Below, piece by piece: positions 47,075-54,316 of a stretch of 64,000 nt of DNA (positions are counted from its first letter, which is position 1; the number at the start of each line of letters is the position of its first letter). The stretch lies in assembly GCA_963812525.1 (NCBI GenBank), contig CAWEVL010000009.1, positions 434,001 to 498,000 on the forward strand, given 5' to 3'. The notes beneath the pieces were generated by a model. It had not been told where the DNA came from and searched no databases. It saw only the letters and a program-made list of their open reading frames with translations. This DNA is from Bog-756 sp963812525 (GTDB lineage Bacteria > Actinomycetota > Acidimicrobiia > Acidimicrobiales > RAAP-2). The translations under genes were made by a program, and so were the position numbers.

Positions 47075-47746
47075 ATGTGGCGTGACTCGCTGCTGGTGGC
47101 GGGCAAGGACCTCCGCATCGAGGCCCGGTCTCGGGTCGGACTGTCCCAGGTGGCGCCCTTCGGGATCGTGGCCCTGGTGCTGTTCGCCTTCGCCCTCGGG
47201 CCCGACCGGGCGCCGATGGCGAAGGGCGCCCCCGGGCTCTTCTGGGTGGCCGTCCTGTTCTGCACCGTCCTGGCCGTCCAGCGCAGTGTGTCGGTGGAGT
47301 CGGTGGACGGGGCCCGTGACGGCCTGCGCCTCTCCGGCCTGGACCCGGCCGGTCTGTTCCTGGGCAAGTCGGCGGCGGTGGCCGCCCAGCTGGTGGTGCT
47401 GGAGGTGGTGCTCGGCGCCGGGGTGGTCCTGCTCTACGGGGCGAGGATCGAGGTGCCCTGGCTCATCGTCGTCTCCTGTCTGCTCGGCACCATCGGGCTG
47501 GCCGCTACCGGGACCCTGTACGGTGCACTCTCCGCCGGATTGCGGGTCCGGGAGACCCTGCTCCCGTTCCTGTTCCTGCCCATCGCCGCGCCGGTGCTGT
47601 TGGCCGGCACCCGCATGTGGCAGGCCGCGCTGGCCGGAGGCACCGCCTCGGACGGCAACCCGTGGCTCCGGCTGATGGTGGTCTTCGACGCCGTGTACGT
47701 GGCCCTCGGCGTCGTGGCCTTCGGACCCATCCAGGAGTCGGCATGA
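47075..47746 (+). CDS. ccmB: Heme exporter protein CcmB
   Basis: A 223-residue membrane protein with about six hydrophobic spans. CcmB features are KDLRIEARSR near the N-terminus, FWVAVLFCTVLAVQRSV, DGLRLSGLDPAGLFLGK and LLPFLFLPIAAPVLLAG. It is the membrane partner of CcmA. The ATG at 47075 has GGAGG 6 nt upstream, and its stop overlaps the ccmC start (ATGA). Confidence 0.88.
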   Translation: MWRDSLLVAGKDLRIEARSRVGLSQVAPFGIVALVLFAFALGPDRAPMAKGAPGLFWVAVLFCTVLAVQRSVSVESVDGARDGLRLSGLDPAGLFLGKSAAVAAQLVVLEVVLGAGVVLLYGARIEVPWLIVVSCLLGTIGLAATGTLYGALSAGLRVRETLLPFLFLPIAAPVLLAGTRMWQAALAGGTASDGNPWLRLMVVFDAVYVALGVVAFGPIQESA

Positions 47747-48529
47747 GTCCGAACCGGGGTGTGCCCGCCCCTCCGGCCCAGTCCTCCCGCACCCGGTGGG
47801 CCACCCGGGTCCTGGGCATCACCGCCGCTGGTGGCCACGGCCTGCACGGTGTGGCTGGGCCTGTGGGTGACGCCGCCCGACCAGACCCAGGGTGACCTGG
47901 TGCGCCTGGTCTACATCCACCCCGGTGTGGCCTGGGTCGCCCTGTACCTGGCCTTCGCCCTGGCCGCCGTGGCCAGCCTCCTCTACCTGTGGCCCCGCAC
48001 CCGCTCATTGTTCTGGGACCGTCTGGCCGCGGCGTCGGTCGAGGTGGGGGTGGTGTTCAACGTGTGCACCCTGGTCTCCGGGTCGATCTGGGGCAAGCCC
48101 ACCTGGGGCGTGTGGTGGGCGTGGGACGCCCGTCTCACCAGCACCGCCGTGCTGCTGGTGCTGTTCCTCGGGTACCTGGCCCTGCGCCGGGTGCCGGCCG
48201 AGCCCGAGGTGCGGGCCAAGCGCAGCGCGTTCGTGGCGCTGTTCGCCGCGGTGGACATACCCATCGTCCACTTCTCGGTGCTGTGGTGGAAGACCCTGCA
48301 CCAGGGGGCCACAGTGCTCAACCCGAACCTCTCGCCCACCATCCACGGCTCGATGGCCTGGACCCTGCTGCTCGGCTTCGTGGCCCTGACCCTGGTCTTC
48401 GTGTGGATGCTCCTGGTCCGGTACCGGATCGGTGTCCTCGAGGACTGGCTGGGCACCGGCGAGCTGGACGTGGCCCTGCGCGAGCGCCAGGCCGAAGGGG
48501 CCACCCTCGACGAGGACGAGGCGGCCTGA
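47743..48529 (+). CDS. ccmC: Heme-handling protein CcmC, frameshifted near the N-terminus
   Basis: A CcmC of about 261 residues with six spans. The tryptophan-rich heme motif WGVWWAWDARLT and the flanking histidines in YIHPGVAW and VHFSVLWWKTLHQ are complete. One extra base near 47825 separates the first ~28 residues (MSPNRGVPAPPAQ to RVLGITA) from the continuation LVATACTVWLGLW. CcmC loads heme onto CcmE. The start overlaps ccmB and the stop overlaps ccmD (TGATG). Confidence 0.83.
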
Positions 48530-48688
48530 TGGGCTACGTCGTCGCCGGCTACGTCGTCGTGCTCTCCCTCCTCGTTCCTCTACGGTGCGCAGCTGGTGTG
48601 GCGTCGGCGCCGGCTGACCCGGGCCGTGGCCCGGGTGGTGGCCGCCGATGCGTCGGTCCCGGCCGGCCCGGACGGGGACGACCGGTGA
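48529..48688 (+). CDS. ccmD: CcmD-like small membrane protein, frameshifted
   Basis: Reading MGYVVAGYVVVLSL and then, after one extra base near 48574, SFLYGAQLVWRRRRLTRAVAR gives a ~52-residue protein with one span followed by a basic segment, the CcmD pattern (xxYGxxLxWRRR). CcmD helps release holo-CcmE from CcmABC. Its start and end overlap ccmC and ccmE. The position is decisive; the sequence alone is too short. Confidence 0.65.
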
Positions 48689-49242
48689 CCACCGCCGTCC
48701 CGTCACCGACTCAGCCGCCCCGGGCCCCGGGGGGAGCCGGGGCGGCACCCGATCCTGCCGCGGCACCGTCCCCGGCGGCACCGTCCCCAGCGGCACCGAC
48801 CACCCGGCCCGGCCCCGCCGTCCGGACCAGCCACCGCCTGCGCTATGCCGTCGTGGGCCTGGTGCTGGTCGGGGCCCTGGGCTTCCTGGTGGCCAAAGGA
48901 CTCGGCACCGCCCTCAACTTCTACCTGCCCGCCGACCAGGCCGTGGCCCAGCGCGCCACCCTGGGGGCCAAGACGTTCAACCTGGAGGGAGTGGTGGAGC
49001 CGGGCTCGATCCATCCCACGGCGTCGGGCGTGGACTTCGTGGTGACTTCCGGCGCCACCAGGGTGGCCGTGCAGAACACCGGCAGCCCGCCCGACCTGTT
49101 CCAGCCCAACATCCCGGTCATCGCCGTGGGTCACTTCGCCGGTCCGGGCTTCGTCTCCGACCAGATCCTGGTCAAGCACTCGTCGAACTACATCGCCCAG
49201 CACCCGGCCCGGGTCACCGCGCCGAACGGCTCCAGGCGATGA
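48685..49242 (+). CDS. ccmE: Periplasmic heme chaperone CcmE
   Basis: A 185-residue protein. A ~45-residue Pro/Ala-rich cytoplasmic tail precedes one anchor (RYAVVGLVLVGALGFLVAKGL). The outer OB-fold domain is VAQRATLGAKTFNLEGVVEPGSI, with the heme region ILVKHSSNYI, where the histidine corresponds to the covalent heme ligand of CcmE. The typical KHDExYxP is changed to KHSSNYI, a mild variant. The GTG at 48685 overlaps the ccmD stop. Confidence 0.87.
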   Translation: MTTAVPSPTQPPRAPGGAGAAPDPAAAPSPAAPSPAAPTTRPGPAVRTSHRLRYAVVGLVLVGALGFLVAKGLGTALNFYLPADQAVAQRATLGAKTFNLEGVVEPGSIHPTASGVDFVVTSGATRVAVQNTGSPPDLFQPNIPVIAVGHFAGPGFVSDQILVKHSSNYIAQHPARVTAPNGSRR

Positions 49243-49296
49243 CCGAGCGATGACGGCCGGTCGGGGCCACCGCGGCCTGACCGCCGGCCCGAGTTC

Positions 49297-51411
49297 GTGA
49301 ACGGGGCCCTCGGCCACACCGGCGTACTGCTCGGCTTCGCCGCCGCCCTGGTGGGGGTGGTGGTGCTGGCGGTGGGTCTGGCCAAGGGCCGTGCGCCGAC
49401 CATGCGCAGCGGCCAGGTCTACGCCCCCCTCGTCCTGGTGGGCGGACTGATCGCCGTGGTGGCCATGGAGCACGCCCTGCTGACCCACGACTTCTCCCTC
49501 AGCTACGTGGCCGCCAACAACAGCCGGGCCACGCCGTGGCTCTACTCCATCACCGGCCTGTGGTCGGCCCTGGCCGGGTCGATCCTGCTGTGGGGCGTGG
49601 TACTGGGCGGGTACGCCACGGCCATGGTGTGGCGGTTCCGCAGGCGGTCGGGCGACCAGCTGGTGGCCTGGGCCACCCTGGTGGTCTACGTGGTCGCCGC
49701 CTTCTTCTTCGGCCTGATGTTGGGACCGGCCGACCCGTTCAAGCACGTGGCCGGCGCTATCCCCACCAGCGGGCCCGGTCCCAACTCGCTGCTCCAGGAC
49801 AACCCGCTGGTCCTCATCCACCCGCCCATGCTCTATCTCGGCCTGGTCGGCTTCACCCTGCCGTTCGCCTTCGCCGTCGCCTCGCTGATCACCGGACGGC
49901 TGGACGAGGACTGGCAGGGAGAGACCCGGCGGTGGACCCTGTTCGCCTGGGCGTTCCTCTCCATGGGGATCCTGCTCGGCGCCTGGTGGTCGTACCAGGT
50001 GCTCGGGTGGGGCGGGTTCTGGGGGTGGGACCCGGTGGAGAACGCCGCCCTGCTCCCCTGGCTGGTGGGCACGGCCTACCTCCACTCGGTCATGGTCCAG
50101 CAGCGCCGGGGCCTGCTGCGCATCTGGAACCTCTCCCTGGTGGTCGCCGCCTTCAGCCTGACCATCCTCGGGACCTTCCTGACCCGGTCCGGGGTCATCC
50201 AGTCGGTGCACTCCTTCTCCGAGTCGACCATCGGGCCGCTGCTGCTGGGGTTCTTCGGGGTGGTCCTGTTCACCGGGGTGGGACTCATCGCCTGGAGGGG
50301 CGACCGGCTCCGCTCCGCCGGGGGCATCGACTCGCCCCTCAGCCGCGAGGGTGCCTTCCTGGCCAACAACCTCCTGTTCGTGGGATTCGCCTTCGTGGTG
50401 CTGCTGGGCACGGTCTTCCCCCTCCTCTACGAGGCGCTCCACAGCGGCTCCTCGGTGGGCGTGGGGGCGCCGTACTTCAACCGGTTCTTCGTCCCGGTCG
50501 GTCTGGTGCTGCTCTTCCTCATGGCCGTGGCCCCCGCCCTCCCGTGGCGCAAGACCACGGTCGAGGTGCTGCGCGGCCGACTGGCCGTTCCCGCCGCCGT
50601 GGGGGTGCTGGTGCTGGTGGTCTGCGTGGCGGCCGGCGTCCGCGGCCTCGAGCCGCTGCTGGCCTTCGGGCTGGGGGCGTTCGCCGCCGCCTCGGCCGGC
50701 CGGGCCCTGGTGCTGTCGGTGCGCGGTGCCTACCGCGCCTCCCGTGCCGCGGGAGCCCCGGCCGGCCGGGCCGCCCTGGCCGGATGGCGAGGCTTCGTGG
50801 GCCGGGCCAACGGCGGGATGGTGGTCCACATCGGTGTCGTGGTGGTGGCCGTCGGACTGGCCGCGGCCACCTCGTACCTCCACCGGGGCCAGGTCCATCT
50901 GGCGGTGGGGAGGAGCGCCACGTTCTCCGGGCACACGGTCGAGTTCGTGGGCACCCGGGTGGTGACCACGCCGTCGCACTCCTCGTTCGAGGCCGTGCTC
51001 CGGGTCGACGGGGGCAGCCGGTTCTACCCGGCCATCAGCCAGTTCGGCACCGGGAGCGCCACGGTGGGCACGCCGGCCATCGACTCCAGCTGGCGGGACG
51101 ACCTCTACCTGACCATCGCCGCCGTCCCCGACAACGCCAGCACCTCGGACCGGACCACCGTCTGGGCCTTCGGTGTGGTGGAGCAGCCCCTGGTCATGTG
51201 GATATGGGTCGGGGCCGGCCTCATCGGCGTCGGTTCCGTCCTGTCGGCCATCCCCGGACGGCGACGGCGTCCCACCGATCCGGTGTCCGCCACGGTGGTG
51301 GAGGTGGCCCCGCCCCTCGCCTCCGGTGACACCCCGCCGGTGGCCGGACCCGAGGACCGCCCCGACGTGGAGTCCGACCCGCTGCCGGTGGGTGCGGGAG
51401 ACCCGTCATGA
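49297..51411 (+). CDS. ccmF: Cytochrome c heme lyase subunit CcmF
   Basis: A 704-residue polytopic membrane protein. The WWD heme-handling motif is WGGFWGWDPVENAALLPWL, preceded by IHPPMLYLG. The periplasmic domain near residues 540-620 (HRGQVHLAVGRSATFSGHTVEFVG) and a final span match CcmF. It attaches heme from CcmE to apocytochrome together with CcmH/I. The GTG at 49297 lies 54 bp after ccmE. A ~50-residue acidic C-terminal tail is not conserved. The stop overlaps the next ATG. Confidence 0.94.
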   Translation: MNGALGHTGVLLGFAAALVGVVVLAVGLAKGRAPTMRSGQVYAPLVLVGGLIAVVAMEHALLTHDFSLSYVAANNSRATPWLYSITGLWSALAGSILLWGVVLGGYATAMVWRFRRRSGDQLVAWATLVVYVVAAFFFGLMLGPADPFKHVAGAIPTSGPGPNSLLQDNPLVLIHPPMLYLGLVGFTLPFAFAVASLITGRLDEDWQGETRRWTLFAWAFLSMGILLGAWWSYQVLGWGGFWGWDPVENAALLPWLVGTAYLHSVMVQQRRGLLRIWNLSLVVAAFSLTILGTFLTRSGVIQSVHSFSESTIGPLLLGFFGVVLFTGVGLIAWRGDRLRSAGGIDSPLSREGAFLANNLLFVGFAFVVLLGTVFPLLYEALHSGSSVGVGAPYFNRFFVPVGLVLLFLMAVAPALPWRKTTVEVLRGRLAVPAAVGVLVLVVCVAAGVRGLEPLLAFGLGAFAAASAGRALVLSVRGAYRASRAAGAPAGRAALAGWRGFVGRANGGMVVHIGVVVVAVGLAAATSYLHRGQVHLAVGRSATFSGHTVEFVGTRVVTTPSHSSFEAVLRVDGGSRFYPAISQFGTGSATVGTPAIDSSWRDDLYLTIAAVPDNASTSDRTTVWAFGVVEQPLVMWIWVGAGLIGVGSVLSAIPGRRRRPTDPVSATVVEVAPPLASGDTPPVAGPEDRPDVESDPLPVGAGDPS

Positions 51412-52073
51412 GTCTCGGCGTCGACACCCCGTCGGGACCGCTCGGACCCGTCGGACCGGCGGGACCGGTCGGACCGTCGGGACCGACGACGGACCGGTGG
51501 TCGGTGGGACGGCGGCCACCGGGCCGCGGTCGGCACACGGCCCGGTGGGTGGCGGTGGCCGTCCTGGTCGTCGCCGCCGGGCTCGTCGCCGTGCTGGCCA
51601 CCCGGCCCCCGGCCACGACCGTCGAGGCCAAGAGCCCCCTGCTCGGCCACATGGCCCCACCCGTCGGCGGGTCGACCGTCGACGGGGCCCGGTTCCAGTT
51701 GGCCCGGGCCCCGGGTCACTACGTGGTGCTCAACTTCTTCGCCAGCTGGTGCACGCCCTGCCAGATCGAGACCCCCGACCTGGTGGCCTTCCAGTTCCAG
51801 CACCAGCAGAAGGGCGACGCCTCCGTCGTCAGCGTGGTGTTCAACGACACCACCGCCGCGGCCCGGCAGTACCAGGCCAGAGTCGGGGTGACCTGGCCCA
51901 CCCTGGCCGACCAGGACGGCGCCCTGGCCCTGGCCTACGGCGTGCGGGAGAACCCGACCTCCTTTGTGATCGCGCCGAACGGGCGGGTGGTGGCCGCGGT
52001 GCTGGGCGGCTCGACGGCGGCCGGCCTGAACCACATCATCGCCAGGGCCGAGGCCAGCGGGTACGGCTCGTGA
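51408..52073 (+). CDS. ccmG: CcmG/TlpA-type thiol-disulfide oxidoreductase
   Basis: A 221-residue protein. The active site WCTPC lies in LNFFASWCTPCQIETPDL of a thioredoxin fold, with the cis-proline in ENPTSFVI. One membrane anchor (VAVAVLVVAAGLVAVLA) precedes it. The first ~25 residues form a collagen-like GPxGPx run from 9-bp DNA repeats (51431-51486). It reduces apocytochrome cysteines with electrons from CcdA. The ATG overlaps the ccmF stop. Confidence 0.9.
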   Translation: MSLGVDTPSGPLGPVGPAGPVGPSGPTTDRWSVGRRPPGRGRHTARWVAVAVLVVAAGLVAVLATRPPATTVEAKSPLLGHMAPPVGGSTVDGARFQLARAPGHYVVLNFFASWCTPCQIETPDLVAFQFQHQQKGDASVVSVVFNDTTAAARQYQARVGVTWPTLADQDGALALAYGVRENPTSFVIAPNGRVVAAVLGGSTAAGLNHIIARAEASGYGS

Positions 52074-53444
52074 CCAGACGGCACTTCCCGCTCTGGATCG
52101 TCCTCGGGGTGGCGGTGGTGCTGGCCCTCCTCGTGGGCAGCGGCCAGCTCACCTCGTCGCCGCCGACCCCGGCCCAGCGGGCGGCGTCCATCGAGTCCGT
52201 GGTGCGCTGCCCGACCTGTGAGGACCTTTCGGTGGCCCAGTCCACCGCGCCCGCCGCGGTGGCCGTGCGGGCCGCCATCGGGCAGCTCATCGCCGAGGGT
52301 CGCACCGACCAGCAGATCAAGGACTACCTGGTCGACCGGTACGGGGCATCCATCGTGCTGGACCCGCCGGCCAGCGGCTGGTCCCTGCTGGTCTGGCTCC
52401 TCCCGTTGCTGGCCGGGCTGGTGGCCACCACCGCGTTGGTGGCGGTGCTGGTCCGACGCCGCCGACTGCCCGGGGGTGGCGGCCGGGGACCGGTGTTGGA
52501 CCTGACGCCCGGGGAGGCCGGAGAGCGCCGGCTCTTCCTGATCCGCTCACTGGCCGACGCCGATGCCGAGTACCTGGCCGGTGACCTCTCCGACCAGGAC
52601 TACCTGGCCCTGCGCCAGCGCGACATGGTGCGCTTGGCGGCGCTGGACGCCCAAGCCGGCCCGAGGACGCCGGTCCCGTCCTCTGGGACCGGGCCGGCCG
52701 CAGGCGACGGTGCATCGACGGGTTCGGGGCCGGCCGCCGGCCGCACCGCCGTGGCCGTCGAGGAACGGGGGGCTACAGACCAGCGTCCAGAGCCCGGCGG
52801 TGCGGCCGGAGTCGGGCCCGGCCGGACGTCCCGCCGCCGGATCCGGAGGAGCGCCTGGTATCTGGTCGCCGGCTGCCTGTGCCTGGCCGCCGCCCTGGTC
52901 GTGGCCGTGACCACCTTCGCCTCCGACCGGCAGCCGGGCCAGTCCATCACCGGCACCTTCGCCCAGTCGCAGGCCCAGCAGATCGAGGAGGACCTGGCCC
53001 AGGCGGCCACCGACGAGAACCAGGGCCAGGGGGCCCGGGCCGCCCAGCTCTACCAGTCGGTGCTCGATGGGCACCCGGACAACGAGGTGGCCCTCGCCCA
53101 GCTGGGCTGGCTCGAGTACCTGACCGGCCAGCGCGGGGACCGCGCCTCCCTGATGGCGGACGCCCGGGCCAAGCTGCTCCGGGCCGTCCGCCTCGATCCC
53201 GGCGACTACGCCGCCCGCCTCTACCTCGGGACGCTGGTGCTGCAGCGGGACGGGGATGCCGACCGGCGCGGTGACCCAGTACCGGCGGTTCCTGGCCGAC
53301 GGCCCCCCGCCGGCGTTGGTGGCCCAGGCCGCACCGGAGATCAGGGCCGCCTTCACCGCGGCCGGACTACCCGTCCCCCCGTCGGCGGCCCCTCCGTCGG
53401 CAGCCCCGGCGTCGGCGGCCCCGGCGTCGGCGGCCCCGGGCTGA
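52070..53444 (+). CDS. CcmH-CcmI fusion protein, frameshifted near the C-terminus
   Basis: The N-terminal part is CcmH: an anchor, then SVVRCPTCEDLSVAQS with the redox CxxC, EGRTDQQIKDYLVDRYG, and a second span. The C-terminal part resembles CcmI: LIRSLADADAEYLAGDLSDQDY, another span (YLVAGCLCLAAALVVAVTTF) and TPR-like helices. One extra base near 53263 separates QRDGDA from the rest of a TPR (AVTQYRRFLADGPPPALVAQ). The intact product is about 457 residues and recruits apocytochrome to CcmF. It ends in a tandem-repeat PSAAP tail. Confidence 0.8.
53381..53440 (+). repeat. Four tandem 15-bp repeats at the end of the ccmH-ccmI gene
   Basis: Units beginning GTCGGCGGCCCC occur four times with minor variants and encode the (P/A)SAAP tail of the fusion protein. 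Confidence 0.75.
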
Positions 53445-53482
53445 CCCGGGCAAGTCGCCGGGCGCCGACGGGGCCGCTCCCA

Positions 53483-54316
53483 CTACCCGCCCCATTCCGA
53501 GGTGGGATGGGCGGCGAGGGCCGCGCCCAGCTGGTCGGCCAGCGCCACGGCCACCACGCACCGTTCGTGGGAGATGGGTCGGGCCGGCGTCGGGGTCAGG
53601 AGAAATACACCCAGCACGTGGCCCCCGCCCCGGACCGGTAGCTCGACCTGGTTGGTGGGCAGGCCGGCGGAGGAGGTGGGCCAGGTGAGCGGGTTCAGCC
53701 GCACGGTGCCGTCGGTCTGGATCCAGGCCCCCTTGCGCGACGGCTGCCGACGGACGAAGCGGCAGTCCTGCAGCGTGAGCAGATCGGTGAGCTGCGCGGC
53801 CACGCTCATCATCACGTAGTCGGGGTCCTCTCCCTCCACGATCTGTTCGGCCACCCCGTGGATGCGGTCCAGGCCGTGGCGGCCCTCCGCCGCGGCCTGC
53901 CGGTGCTGGTGGCCGCGGGCGGCCAGCTCGCCGACCAGCAGGCCGACCAGGACGAAGAGCAGTTCGGTGGTCAGGTCGGACTGATGATGGATCTGGAACG
54001 ACTGGTACGGCACCGTCAGGAAGTAGTCGAAGGCCGCCGCCGAGACCAGGGCGCACAGGGCCGCCGCCGCCCGGTTGCCCGCCGAGGCCACCGCCACGGT
54101 GACCACGATGAGGATCAGGGCGTCGTCGGCCGCACTCAGATGGCCCCGTCCGGGGATCAGCAGCAGGGCGGTGGCGATGGGGGCCACCACGGCGATGGCC
54201 CAGAGCAACCAGGACTGGGCCACGAGGCCGGCCGCCGCGGCGCGCAGCCGGACGAGCGCCCCGCGCTCGGGCACGGGCACCGATTCGGATCGGGGGGGGC
54301 CCGGTTCAAGGGGCAT
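53483..54316 (-). CDS. DUF4118-GAF membrane protein (KdpD-like sensor lacking a kinase)
   Basis: A 277-residue protein. Four hydrophobic spans (WLLWAIAVVAPIATALLL to LLFVLVGLLVGELA) with FDYFLTVPYQSFQI between them match the DUF4118 domain of the potassium sensor KdpD. A GAF-like domain (about 160-270) follows, and there is no histidine-kinase domain. Its start overlaps the end of the KimA-like transporter gene by 11 bp, so it is probably the sensory partner of that transporter. Zinc, nucleotide or K+ binding cannot be told from sequence. Confidence 0.8.
   Translation of the reverse strand: MPLEPGPPRSESVPVPERGALVRLRAAAAGLVAQSWLLWAIAVVAPIATALLLIPGRGHLSAADDALILIVVTVAVASAGNRAAAALCALVSAAAFDYFLTVPYQSFQIHHQSDLTTELLFVLVGLLVGELAARGHQHRQAAAEGRHGLDRIHGVAEQIVEGEDPDYVMMSVAAQLTDLLTLQDCRFVRRQPSRKGAWIQTDGTVRLNPLTWPTSSAGLPTNQVELPVRGGGHVLGVFLLTPTPARPISHERCVVAVALADQLGAALAAHPTSEWGG

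Noticed and set aside
46694..48574. Programmed +1 frameshifting in the ccm genes
   Set aside because: No common slippery codon, stop or stimulatory structure is shared by the sites, and similar shifts occur in unrelated genes across the window.
51431..51486. Collagen-like GPx repeats as a phage tail or surface protein sign
   Set aside because: They form the short cytoplasmic N-terminus of an otherwise standard CcmG.
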